Shown: in pieces, positions 9,401-17,474 of the stretch
Numbering within the stretch: position 1 is the stretch's first letter
How the letters are laid out: every line of letters begins with the position of its first letter
Origin: JBAXXL01 sp037127915
GTDB lineage: Bacteria > Bacteroidota > Ignavibacteria > Kapaibacteriales > UBA2268
Reading direction: 5' to 3'
DNA length: 64,000 bases
Assembly (NCBI GenBank): GCA_037127915.1
Contig: JBAXXL010000007.1
Location: forward strand, 1 to 64,000
The notes under the pieces: model-generated
The model's input: only the letters and a program-made list of their open reading frames with translations
What the model was told of the DNA's origin: nothing
The model's database searches: none
Position numbers and translations under genes: made by a program

Positions 9401-10709
9401 ATCTTGTTACATAGCGGTCTATGTCAAAATTTTGCACACTCCCTTCGGTTACGCTGTTAAATCTGTGGATTTTTACGTCTTTTCCGGTGGCTGTGTTATA
9501 TGTGGCAACTTTATTTATATCTTCCTGAATAATCCTTGCAAACGCTGTATCCCATTGACCTTCAAGGACTTGCAATGTATGAGGAGAGCAAATCCTGATA
9601 TAATCAATCGCTAGTGGACATCCCCCTTTATAAATTGCAGATATTCCTAATTTCTTTATATCTGGATCATACTTTGCTGAAGGTGTTGAAAGTCTCGGAT
9701 TCCTGAATTTATCAGTGCCTTCCGAACCCCAACATCTGAATCTTGCTGTAACAGTAATAGCTGATAAATCAGCAGGCAACATATTGAGTTTTATTAAAAA
9801 TCTGCTTGTTGAATCATTTGGATAATATATTCTTGTTTTCAATCCGCGATACTCTTCATAGGCAGTTTTGATTGAATCTATAGTATCAGTCGGCAAACCG
9901 TCGAACGTAATATATCCAGTTGTAACTGTGTCGTTTAAGAGATAAGGTAATTTAATTTCTAAAACATCAGCATCGTCGGGTATAGTATCGCTATATTTAT
10001 CACCTAAACGCTTTAGATTGACAGAAACACAGAAATTATAACCTTGAAAGTTTTTCTGAGATTTTTTTGATGTATCAATCACCATACCATAATAATCCGA
10101 TCTATATAAATATTCTGAACCCCAAGGATTGGCAAAGATTATACTGTCAATAAGCAACGTATCATTGATTTTTAAGAAACTATAATTAGAATCCAAAGTA
10201 TCCATAGGAATTATGGCAAGTGGATTAATTTCTTGAAAACCGAAAATCGGCCGCGTAGGATCACCTTTACGATTTGCAATAATTTCACGCTGTTTATTCG
10301 TTGTTAAAACTTTTAGGTTTGGTTCCCACGTCATTGAATGTGAATGACATAGAGTTGTGTCGTTTAGTATTCCCGACCAAAATCTGCAATCGCTAACCAA
10401 AAGATATGCACCATTCTGAGCGGCATTAAGGTCAGGGATTTGATTCGTCTGCCAGTCAAATAAGAATTCTGTCTTTATACTATTGTGGTTACTTTGTATT
10501 GCCGAGGCGGCCGAAGGCTCGTTACACCATTGATAACCAATAAAATACGTATCAGGTCCCCTAAATGTGCCCTCAGTACTTTTCAATTCTGTTGAATCGG
10601 TACCGGATAATATAAATTTCCTTTGCTTTATATTATGATTTTGAGGAAAGGTTTCTGTCACCCACAAGCATAAAGCTAAGAGAACGATTAGAATTAATTT
10701 TGCTTTCAT
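6432..10709 (-). CDS. Large secreted protein with T9SS C-terminal sorting domain
   Basis: 1425 residues. Signal peptide 1-22 (ends TFPQN). The last about 80 residues form a type A T9SS sorting domain: VDPNPTTGKANVKL, then LYTSTGELIKEI, LSSQPSGMYIITI and a final KKFVKE. Export across the outer membrane by the Por system is therefore predicted. The long central part is beta-rich and matches no enzyme family I recognise. About residues 1100-1350 are unusually rich in cysteine (CDS, CTCC, CYYGL, CNGICHYCLKF), suggesting disulphides or metal binding. Residues about 45-95 (FRGP..GYQWCNEPSA..NSI..FLF) recur in the pseudogene at 25071-25351, so this is one of a pair of paralogues. Its start lies 3 nt after the stop of the propeller gene, so the two are translated from one transcript. 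Confidence 0.8.
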   Translation of the reverse strand: MKAKLILIVLLALCLWVTETFPQNHNIKQRKFILSGTDSTELKSTEGTFRGPDTYFIGYQWCNEPSAASAIQSNHNSIKTEFLFDWQTNQIPDLNAAQNGAYLLVSDCRFWSGILNDTTLCHSHSMTWEPNLKVLTTNKQREIIANRKGDPTRPIFGFQEINPLAIIPMDTLDSNYSFLKINDTLLIDSIIFANPWGSEYLYRSDYYGMVIDTSKKSQKNFQGYNFCVSVNLKRLGDKYSDTIPDDADVLEIKLPYLLNDTVTTGYITFDGLPTDTIDSIKTAYEEYRGLKTRIYYPNDSTSRFLIKLNMLPADLSAITVTARFRCWGSEGTDKFRNPRLSTPSAKYDPDIKKLGISAIYKGGCPLAIDYIRICSPHTLQVLEGQWDTAFARIIQEDINKVATYNTATGKDVKIHRFNSVTEGSVQNFDIDRYVTRLIGDVFATTTHPVLTVLYDYYVQPPNRVLNCGFVGTSINAPYIEKGERRLNYRYRTMGLIAGSTQGTYTDILTLEQQLNSGYETYYPFTSDEDRALGSHYSYIHFSPDSLAMHPKRIFELSWPDGEDSQTRAFQAFHQFQVWNLFYNEKVTGFQYCDKPWYFQTQNLIEWETFKRTVKKESIDWTKVSTNDPLLDLSWVGADEVELTATQMNSFMRPFTAEEARVIAYSAVGHGCKGLVIDGLSYYEDETYTRYAHRKALLADPLEASDDPYEYLMRDNFGGDFFDYATEKETISDLQFGKFSNIFLNFITLADDKETLTMNNMGCHSNRIYAGRKSVRTELYKIHRLLLDNNTAIKSLSLQAAYGKGIIQSYNQHPRFPLENPDDTLLDKYVRLRNITTRKIFQPHTNLLDSIYTTVPYSTVESKQDQYFDLSLFKYGQDSLINHMVLAIQNRRTDPLRLRYTGVSLNPRYLYFYTSAEMDDFSDHGGIDPLTDSYQTSADWRKIYRKSLGYREISLPIRRLKSTPPPYNIICDTWGYLVKDLTYKYPEDLGSMKYWMKDAYDHQINQFVACTYSKIPIYDTVNVKLRPGEAKFLDIKSYYQPKSISPVSFKFTPFPPPPVPPVLDTCDLLTHGMELYFKKCDSSDANNCLYEIYYINKSDSMNFYVPISAEFITENKLDTTYNIPSGFQYINIKKHGKFQSIWLPDSILSDTTYLGTFKANCINSQVIYKLGTRDCYSTEIVDLRCGICTCCDSVEVGVRPIYPQTFCRVFPWAYHRISLETGENCKYYGLIVRGGFSESNNPLLDDLCITPDSLNPQPIDFSTYNRSIEDPFMNIYCNGICHYCLKFTFTNIYGDSVCSKDYCITINNSQVPINILPSGIMSNQCFSIQPAKQNIPTEELHYDQKIIVDPNPTTGKANVKLNLENDLVGRLVLYTSTGELIKEIYNGKLPSGTSDYQIDLSSQPSGMYIITIESDGMQYIKKFVKE

Positions 10710-10712
10710 TTT

Positions 10713-12026
10713 CTACTCAACTATAAATTTCTTTGAAATCTGTTCTTTTTCATTTTTTATAGTTAGTATGTAAATGCCAGTTAGCAAATTTTGGTTTATT
10801 TTTATAATATTTTTACCATTTACAAAAGGTTGTGTACCGAGATTTGCAATTAATTTACCTGTTGTGTCAAAAATCTGAGTTTCACCAATGAAAGTAATAT
10901 TAGAATAAAACATTAATTGGTTGTTGTAAAAGTTTAGTTCATTTTCAATTTTCGACAAGTTATCCTTCACTTGTACTACATTATTATTTAAATATGCCAA
11001 TAAGCCGCCCTGACTACACAATAACAAAGTACTATCTTTAATGTCAACACTGTAGTTATTTGTGAATTTAATCAAGCATTTAATTCTATTTTCAATAATA
11101 TTCCATGATAAGTGATAATTTTTTGTTATAGGCCAATCAGTAGCCTCAAAAATTATAGTGTTGTAATCAACAAAATATGGTTGTCCCAGTGACTTGATTT
11201 TAATTCCAAACAAAGCTGATAAATCATTAAGCAGGATAAGTTTTTTCTTTTTCATTCCTAAGTTATAGATATATATGTATATATCCTCCCAATTCCCTCC
11301 CCCATGCAGAAAGGCAATTTGTTTCCCGTCGGGTGAAAATTCCATGGAATAAACTTGAGGTTCGAATGTTTCCACTATTGTGTAATTCTTCTTGTCATTT
11401 AGATTAATAAGAATTACCCGATTAGATTTTGTGTCGTATTGGTTATCTTGAGTCTTTCCAACTGATACAGCAAGGGTTTGACCATCTGGTGAAATATCAA
11501 TTTGACTGCCCCAAGTAATATTTGGATATGCTAATCTATCGATTTCTTGGAAAGTTGCCATATCATATACCGCTATAGTTCCGGGATTATCATTATTATT
11601 CGGTAAAGTTAGGTACATTTTTGTCCCATCAGGTGATATGCAACACCACCCTACCTGAAATTTAAATTGTTTAATAATCTTACCCGATGGAATATCCCAT
11701 ATTGCTAATTCAGGTCCCGAAACCCTTGTTATTAATCTAGTACCGTCTTTGGTAATTTTTGGATCTGATGCATATCCGCTTGAAAGTGCATCTAAGTTCC
11801 TAATTGTTTCACCTGACTTTGAGTCAATAATCATTGGTCGCCCTTTCCAAATGGCAAGAATATTTCCATCGGGTAGAAATAGTGCACTCTGTGCTTCACC
11901 ACCGCCTGTTTTGCTTAGGTTAACCAACGTATCTACTTGCAAAATGGGCACGTCGGGAATTGCCCATAGTGGCGTAAATGCGGCTATCGCAATAGCTACT
12001 GCGAGTATTAGTTTTTTGTAGATCAT
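10713..12026 (-). CDS. Beta-propeller (WD40/TolB-like) protein with T9SS sorting domain
   Basis: 437 residues; signal peptide 1-22. Repeats containing SPDGxxxA/L (ISPDGTKMYL, ISPDGQTLAV, FSPDGKQIAF) and DIPSGK/DMATFQ turns indicate a beta-propeller of the WD40/TolB type. The C-terminus (about 365-437) is a T9SS sorting domain: IFDTTGKLIANL, NQNLLTGIYILTI, KKFIVE. AAGGAA precedes the ATG. It is the first gene of a two-gene unit with the 1425-residue protein, 3 nt apart. A second, decayed copy of the same gene order lies at 25071-26657. Confidence 0.8.
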   Translation of the reverse strand: MIYKKLILAVAIAIAAFTPLWAIPDVPILQVDTLVNLSKTGGGEAQSALFLPDGNILAIWKGRPMIIDSKSGETIRNLDALSSGYASDPKITKDGTRLITRVSGPELAIWDIPSGKIIKQFKFQVGWCCISPDGTKMYLTLPNNNDNPGTIAVYDMATFQEIDRLAYPNITWGSQIDISPDGQTLAVSVGKTQDNQYDTKSNRVILINLNDKKNYTIVETFEPQVYSMEFSPDGKQIAFLHGGGNWEDIYIYIYNLGMKKKKLILLNDLSALFGIKIKSLGQPYFVDYNTIIFEATDWPITKNYHLSWNIIENRIKCLIKFTNNYSVDIKDSTLLLCSQGGLLAYLNNNVVQVKDNLSKIENELNFYNNQLMFYSNITFIGETQIFDTTGKLIANLGTQPFVNGKNIIKINQNLLTGIYILTIKNEKEQISKKFIVE

Positions 12027-12352
12027 AAGTTTAATTCCTTATATATTTGTTTTTTCTAATAATATCCGGTACTTCCGGTATTATTCGAAATATATGTCAA
12101 ACTACTTATTTTCTTTAGTCAATTTTAAATAAAAACTGAATAAAAAAAACTTAGTTATTTCAAAATTGTCAACTTTTCATATTATAAAGACACATTAAAC
12201 GCAAAAAGGTTTCACTTTTTTCGCATTAATTAAATTAATTCTTTTTCATAATTCCAAGCAATATATAAATAGTAATTTATAAGAGCGCAAACATATTTTT
12301 TTTTCGTTTTTTATGAAAATAATTTGGGGTTTTGACAAAAGGGGAATAATTT

Positions 12353-12408
12353 CACATGGGCAAGCCCATGTGCTTCCATCTGAAAACCCCATGCTGAAGC
12401 ATGGGGTT
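12353..12408. repeat. Two adjacent perfect palindromes
   Basis: 12353-12372 is CACATGGGC-aa-GCCCATGTG. 12385-12408 has 11-bp perfect arms, AACCCCATGCT and AGCATGGGGTT, around GA. Partial copies of the second (GCATGGGGTTGAT) occur near 23940 and 26714. Confidence 0.8.
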
Positions 12409-12659
12409 GATTTTGCACGCTTTTGGAAGCATTGGGGCTTGCCTCAATGGAAATAATTCTTTACGCGAGAAAATCTGCTGTAAGAGCGTTCCAAAGCAGG
12501 AGCTTTTGAACGAGAGCTAAAATGCAAGATGGACTACACTTTCGGTAAGTGGAGCCCATCAAAAAAACGGACACAAGATAAACTTTTCGCATCGTTCGGA
12601 CTGACATCATCCTTTAATCCCTAAAATCCCATAAATCCCAGTTCAGACAAGCAAGATGG

Positions 12660-12679
12660 AATCCCGCTTCCGCGGGATT
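12660..12679. repeat. 20-bp dRS3-like palindrome
   Basis: AATCCCGC-ttcc-GCGGGATT, perfect 8-bp arms. Related 20-bp elements are at 12855-12874 and 20907-20926. The layout resembles the neisserial dRS3 element (ATTCCC-N8-GGGAAT). Confidence 0.75.
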
Positions 12680-12854
12680 GACAACATCCTCTTTTCTTCG
12701 CATTCAAAATTTACAATTCAAAATTCAAAATATTTGAAGATGGATCCTTCACTTCGTTCAGGATGACACTATCCCCCATCCTGTAAATCCTCTAATCCTG
12801 GCCATCCTGATTCCGACTTCGTTCAGGATGAATAACTACTTGTCTATCAGGGAG

Positions 12855-12874
12855 ATTCCTGCTTTCGCAGGAAT
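12855..12874. repeat. 20-bp dRS3-like palindrome
   Basis: ATTCCTGC-tttc-GCAGGAAT with perfect 8-bp arms; same size and design as 12660-12679. Confidence 0.75.
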
Positions 12875-12953
12875 AACGGCTAAATGTCTTCTGATTTTCA
12901 ACTATCAATATCTAATTTCCATTAATCATTGATACTTAACAATTAAGCATTGT

Positions 12954-13502
12954 TTACTTTTTTTGCTCAACTTTAATTAACTTGCTTAGGTCATATCCCC
13001 TATCTTTAGCTTTTTGAAGAAGCATTTCATAGATTTCGGGTTGCATTTGTGGTGTTCTGGATAGAATCCATAAATAATTCGGTGAACTGCCGCCAATTAA
13101 AACATATTGATAATTCACTGTATCCAGCTCAAGAATATTATAATCTGCGTAGAAAAACCAGAAGAACGATACTTTTAATTTGCCGGGTTCATTAGGATTG
13201 GGACATTTAGCTTTGCCCTCAGCTTTTGAATGTTTCCCATCTAAAGTCAATTTATACCCTTCGTTCAAGACACTTATTTTCCCGTCATCCCTGAAGGAAT
13301 ATGTGGCTGTTACACCTACCAATCCTCTTTCGAAGGAATGATCAAGACGAGCGATCTCGTACCATTTGCCGATGTAGCGTTGTAAATCGACGTTTTTAAC
13401 AGTTTCCAAATTAAGCTCCTTTTTTTCGCTTTTAGCATTACAACTAGTTACCAATGGGGTAAGTAAAATCAAAGAAATGAACAAGGCGTTTAAAAATTTC
13501 AT
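12954..13502 (-). CDS. blc: Outer-membrane lipocalin (Blc family)
   Basis: 182 residues. The lipoprotein signal has its lipobox Cys at residue 21 (LVTSC). The lipocalin signature GKWYEIARLDHSFERG starts at Gly45, followed by TATYSFRDDGKISVLNEGY and a typical Blc C-terminus (YLWILSRTPQM..., then a helix). Length and order match E. coli Blc, which binds lysophospholipids or fatty acids at the outer membrane. It stands alone, with repeat-rich DNA downstream. The family assignment is firm; the ligand is inferred. Confidence 0.92.
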   Translation of the reverse strand: MKFLNALFISLILLTPLVTSCNAKSEKKELNLETVKNVDLQRYIGKWYEIARLDHSFERGLVGVTATYSFRDDGKISVLNEGYKLTLDGKHSKAEGKAKCPNPNEPGKLKVSFFWFFYADYNILELDTVNYQYVLIGGSSPNYLWILSRTPQMQPEIYEMLLQKAKDRGYDLSKLIKVEQKK

Positions 13503-13596
13503 ATAGACCTCGCAGATTTGAATTGTAAAAAGAAATCAACTAATTTCGATATATCAACTCGACGTGATATATTCAATTATATTATAAGTTTATATT

Positions 13597-13622
13597 AAAA
13601 AAGGACAGACCGAGACCTGTCC
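13597..13622 (-). terminator. Rho-independent terminator of the aldolase gene
   Basis: Stem GGACAG / CTGTCC (13617-13622 with 13603-13608), followed on the minus strand by a run of T. It lies about 60 nt past the aldolase stop. Confidence 0.8.
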
Positions 13623-13682
13623 GTAAAATTTAAAATGCTGGGAGAAGACGGGTCATTGACCCATTTCCAAAGATATTTATTA

Positions 13683-14744
13683 TTATGCTACTGTAATTCC
13701 ATCGCTTAGATAAACATCTTGAATAGCGTTAAGCAATTGGATACCCTCGTTCATCGGACGTTGAAATGATTTACGGCCCGAAATCAAACCCATACCACCG
13801 GCACGTTTATTAACAACAGCTGTAAATACAGCATCCTGCAAATCATTTTCTCCAGATGCTCCACCGGAGTTAATCAACCCTGCACGTCCCATATAGCAGT
13901 TTGCTACTTGGTAGCGACAAAGGTCAATCGGATGGTCGCTCGAAAGTTCCGAATACATTCTTTTATCGTATTTTCCGTAAGCACCATTTTTATTCATTGC
14001 CAGATAACCGCCATTATTTTCCGGCAGTTTTTGTTTTATAATATCAGCTTGAATAGTTACACCAAGGTGGTTTGCTTGACCTGTCAAATCAGCCGATACG
14101 TGATAATCTTTATCGGTTTTGAATGCGGGATTTCTCAAATAGCACCATAGAACGGTTCCCATGCCTAATTCGTGAGCGGTTTGGAATGCTTCTGCAACTT
14201 CTTGAATTTGACGTGTCGCTTCATCGGAACCAAAATAAATAGTTGCTCCTACAGCGGCGGCACCCATATCATAAGCCTGCTCAACTCGTCCAAACATGAC
14301 TTGATCAAATTTATTCGGGTATGTAATTAGTTCGTTATGATTGATTTTTACTATAAACGGTATTTTGTGCGCGTATTTTCTCGAAACGATGCCCAATACA
14401 CCAAATGTTGACGCAACAGCATTACAACCGCCTTCAATTGCCAATTCTACTATTTTTTCGGGATCGAAATATATTGGATTTTTTGCAAAGCTAGCACCTG
14501 CTGAATGTTCGATTCCTTGATCAACAGGTAAAATTGACATATATCCTGTACCGGATAAACGTCCATGGTTTAAAAGCCAAGAAAGATTGCCAATTACGCG
14601 ATTATTACGGTCACTTTGCATAAATATGCGGTCAATAAAATCGCCACCCGGTAGGTGTAGCAAATCTTTATGAATTTTAGGATTATCGAAATTAAGAAGA
14701 TATTCGGCTTTTGAACCTAATAATTCTTGAATTTTGTTAATCAT
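13683..14744 (-). CDS. fbaB: Class I fructose-bisphosphate aldolase (DhnA/FbaB type)
   Basis: 353 residues. It matches the DhnA/FbaB Schiff-base aldolase family: ILPVDQGIEHSAGASFAKNP near the start, FIVKINHNELITYPN, GAAAVGATIYFGS, and a C-terminal phosphate-binding stretch NSGGASG...GGMGLISGRKSFQRP. It cleaves fructose 1,6-bisphosphate to glyceraldehyde 3-phosphate and DHAP, or runs the reverse reaction in gluconeogenesis. I chose the ATG at 14744: an upstream in-frame ATG at 14756 overlaps the GGAG that serves as ribosome-binding site 6 nt before 14744. It is monocistronic with its own terminator. Confidence 0.9.
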   Translation of the reverse strand: MINKIQELLGSKAEYLLNFDNPKIHKDLLHLPGGDFIDRIFMQSDRNNRVIGNLSWLLNHGRLSGTGYMSILPVDQGIEHSAGASFAKNPIYFDPEKIVELAIEGGCNAVASTFGVLGIVSRKYAHKIPFIVKINHNELITYPNKFDQVMFGRVEQAYDMGAAAVGATIYFGSDEATRQIQEVAEAFQTAHELGMGTVLWCYLRNPAFKTDKDYHVSADLTGQANHLGVTIQADIIKQKLPENNGGYLAMNKNGAYGKYDKRMYSELSSDHPIDLCRYQVANCYMGRAGLINSGGASGENDLQDAVFTAVVNKRAGGMGLISGRKSFQRPMNEGIQLLNAIQDVYLSDGITVA

Positions 14745-14864
14745 AATACACTCCATTAATAAAATTTTTAGTAATAATTAAGCAAAATTAAGCAAAATTC
14801 GCTTGTATTCACAAATTATTTGTTCAAATTGAACAGAAAAATGATAAAAATATTTATTTCACGT

Positions 14865-17237
14865 TTATATCAATGAATAAACTAACTTGACAAAATCATT
14901 GTAATCATAAGGCTTAACCAAAACACCGTCAAATCCGGAAATAATTAATTTATCCTTGGTGGTTTTATTCGTAACAGATGTTAAAGCAATTATCTTAATA
15001 TCTTTATGCGATTCGGTTACGTTTTTAACTAACTCTACGCAATCAGTTTTCGAAAATACTAAGTCAACAATAAGAAAATCGATTTTTTGATGATTGATTA
15101 TTTCTAAAGCCCCTTTTTTATCGTTACTATTGTATAAAGTAAAGCCATTAATATCTGCAATTTTTTGGAAATAGTAAATTTCATCGCTTGAATTTGAAAC
15201 TAAAAGAAAATTTGAATCCTCAAACTTTTTTTGTAATAAATCATTCTTGGTTGATTTATTGAGAGTATTCACTTGATGCTCATTCGGTAACGAAAAAAAG
15301 AATTTTGAGCCTTTACCCAATTCGGATTCAACTAATAAATTTCCACCGAGCATTATTGTCAATAGATTGCAAATTGACAAACCTAAACCAACACCTTCAT
15401 AATTACGTGTGTAAGAATTGTCAGCTTGTTCGAAAGCCATAAATATCTTATCAGTTTTTTCTGCTTCAATACCAATACCGGTATCCTTGACATAAAATAC
15501 CGGATAGCCGTCTGTAAGTTCGTATCCAAATTCAACAAATCCTTCATTAGTAAATTTTATAGCATTATCTATCAGATTTGTCATGATTTGTTTAAATCTC
15601 ATTCCATCAGTATAATATATAATTTTTTCATCCGCTAGTGAAGTATTGCAGATTAGTTTTATATTTTTTTCTGATTCTGCGAGATTTTGCTCAAAAGTAT
15701 AATATAAATCGAGCATTATTGCATTTATTGAAATATCTGTCTTGGATAAGTTTATCTGATTGGCTTCAATTTTAGAAATATCTACAATATCATTGACCAA
15801 TTTCATCATTTGATGTGATTTCTTTACGATAATATCTGCGAATTGCGCTCGTTCTTCCGGCTCGAAACTAGAATCTTTCAAAAGCTCAGCAAAACCAATA
15901 ATTTGACTCATTGGAGTACGGATTTCGTGGCTCATATTTGCAATGAAAGCGTTTTTCATACGAACATTTTCATCTGCTTCTGTTTTTGCCTTCTGTATAT
16001 GTAGTTCCCAATTATATCTCTCAGTCATATCGTTAAAAATAAAAGCAATTTTATCTTTGGAATTAGGAAAAGGAAATCCATATAAGCCAATATATTTATC
16101 ATTAATTAAAAACGAGCTTTGAATATAGTGCGCTTCTTGAGTCTTATATATAAGATTCAAGAAATCGTAAAATTTCGGAGTTATGTGTTCATTTAATAAA
16201 TCACGCATCATACAGCCTATCGACGAATTTTTTTCCTTTTCGAAAAATTTCTCAGCATAAGAATTTATATCAATACATTCCAAATCAATTATTTTTCCTG
16301 ATTCCTCATCAAGAATCAAGCGCGAAATAATAGCCCCAGATGACATCTTGTCAAAAAACGTTCTGAACAAAAACTCATTTTCTTCGATTTTTAATTGAAT
16401 ACGTTCAGACATATCTATATCCTGTGTAACCGCAGATACAATTCTTTTTCCTGTATCGGTTTTTACAAGGACGCCGCGGGTTTCAACCCAAATATAATTT
16501 TCTTCTTTACCCTTAATACGACATTTTATATAAGTTTGATCTGATTCTCCTATTATCATTCTGTTGAGATCGAGCATAACTTTAGGCTTATCATAAGGAT
16601 GTATGATAGAAAGCAAAGAACTGCGATTAGTAATATTGCTTTTATCATAACCAAGCAATTCGATAAAGTTACCATCATAGATGATTTTATCATCATCAAT
16701 ATCCCATTCCCAAAGATAAAATTTGCAACTTTCAAAAGCTAATTGCAATTTGTGCCTTTTACTTTCCAAAAGTTCGCTGAGTTCAAATAATAACTCATCC
16801 TTTACATGAATAAGATCCCTATTTTTCAAATCTTCACGATTATGATATGTATTTAAAGCACTGTTTACCAACGTTACTAAATCTATTTTGTTCCATGGTT
16901 TTTTTACAAATTTATACATTGATTCATAATCAATAAAACCAGCTATTTCATCTAAATTAACTTGAGCAGATAGTAATACTTTCAGCGTAGCCGGTAAAAT
17001 TTCATGAGCTTTTTTTATAAATGCCGCACCATCCATATTCGGCATGATGAAATCACAAATAATAAGAGGAATTTCATCACCTCTGTCTTTTGCTTTATAA
17101 ATAATTTCAAATGCTTTTTCAACATCAACACAAGATTCAACCTTATAATTTTCAGTATCAATTATTTGTTCTACTTGCCTTTTTAATGCTTTGGCCATTA
17201 TTGGCTGGTCGTCAATTACTAGTATTACTGCTTTCAT
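14865..17237 (-). CDS. Hybrid sensor histidine kinase (REC-PAS-PAS-HisKA-HATPase-REC)
   Basis: 790 residues, no signal peptide or membrane segment, so cytoplasmic. The N-terminal receiver (1-125) has acidic Asp9/Asp10, phosphoacceptor Asp62 (CDFIMPNMDG) and the FVKKPW lysine. Two PAS-like regions lie at about 165-280 and 290-400 (first: WEWDIDDDKIIYDGNFIELLGYD; a PAC-like YIWVETRGVLV). HisKA has His437 in MSHEIRTPM, HATPase has LIDNAIKF, DTGIGIE and GVGLGLSIC, and a C-terminal receiver (about 670-790) follows. That last receiver has a candidate phosphoacceptor (IVDLVF) and the KPY lysine, but the usual acidic pair is replaced (LLVSNSSDE), so phosphorylation there may be impaired. A receiver at the N-terminus suggests it takes phosphate or signal from another kinase. 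No response-regulator gene adjoins it. Confidence 0.9.
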   Translation of the reverse strand: MKAVILVIDDQPIMAKALKRQVEQIIDTENYKVESCVDVEKAFEIIYKAKDRGDEIPLIICDFIMPNMDGAAFIKKAHEILPATLKVLLSAQVNLDEIAGFIDYESMYKFVKKPWNKIDLVTLVNSALNTYHNREDLKNRDLIHVKDELLFELSELLESKRHKLQLAFESCKFYLWEWDIDDDKIIYDGNFIELLGYDKSNITNRSSLLSIIHPYDKPKVMLDLNRMIIGESDQTYIKCRIKGKEENYIWVETRGVLVKTDTGKRIVSAVTQDIDMSERIQLKIEENEFLFRTFFDKMSSGAIISRLILDEESGKIIDLECIDINSYAEKFFEKEKNSSIGCMMRDLLNEHITPKFYDFLNLIYKTQEAHYIQSSFLINDKYIGLYGFPFPNSKDKIAFIFNDMTERYNWELHIQKAKTEADENVRMKNAFIANMSHEIRTPMSQIIGFAELLKDSSFEPEERAQFADIIVKKSHQMMKLVNDIVDISKIEANQINLSKTDISINAIMLDLYYTFEQNLAESEKNIKLICNTSLADEKIIYYTDGMRFKQIMTNLIDNAIKFTNEGFVEFGYELTDGYPVFYVKDTGIGIEAEKTDKIFMAFEQADNSYTRNYEGVGLGLSICNLLTIMLGGNLLVESELGKGSKFFFSLPNEHQVNTLNKSTKNDLLQKKFEDSNFLLVSNSSDEIYYFQKIADINGFTLYNSNDKKGALEIINHQKIDFLIVDLVFSKTDCVELVKNVTESHKDIKIIALTSVTNKTTKDKLIISGFDGVLVKPYDYNDFVKLVYSLI

Positions 17238-17446
17238 TTATTTGACTAAATATAATTATAAAAATTTACAAAAAAATACAAATCATGATTGATTATTAAT
17301 GATTCATAATTATTCATCTGAAATACATGGATTTATAAAATTCTTACAAATTTACCAAAACATCATTCCAATTCATCTTGTACTACATTTTTTATGCCAA
17401 AAAATATTATTAATCGGTACTAATTTTCTAAATGGATAGATTTCGT

Positions 17447-17454
17447 TAATTTTG
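17447..17454 (+). promoter_or_regulatory. Possible -7 box (TAATTTTG) of murE
   Basis: TAATTTTG, matching TAnnTTTG, ends 20 nt before the murE ATG. No TTG at the expected -33 position. Confidence 0.35.
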
Positions 17455-17474
17455 TTCTTTTTAATTGACACAAA

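Larger units (their letters stand above)
12027..12953. other. 927-bp gene-free region rich in short palindromes
   Basis: No credible gene on either strand. The first 300 bases are AT-rich, with homopolymer runs and the likely promoter of the propeller gene. From about 12350 it is a mosaic of short inverted repeats (annotated separately) joined by phrases such as TTCGTTCAGGATGA that recur in imperfect form (12755-12767 and 12818-12830). Similar debris lies at 20841-21481 and 26658-27040. Confidence 0.7.

Noticed and set aside
12027..12953. Non-coding RNA gene or riboswitch
   Set aside because: Several stable hairpins are present, but they are separate repeat elements found elsewhere, with no conserved aptamer layout or promoter-terminator pair.
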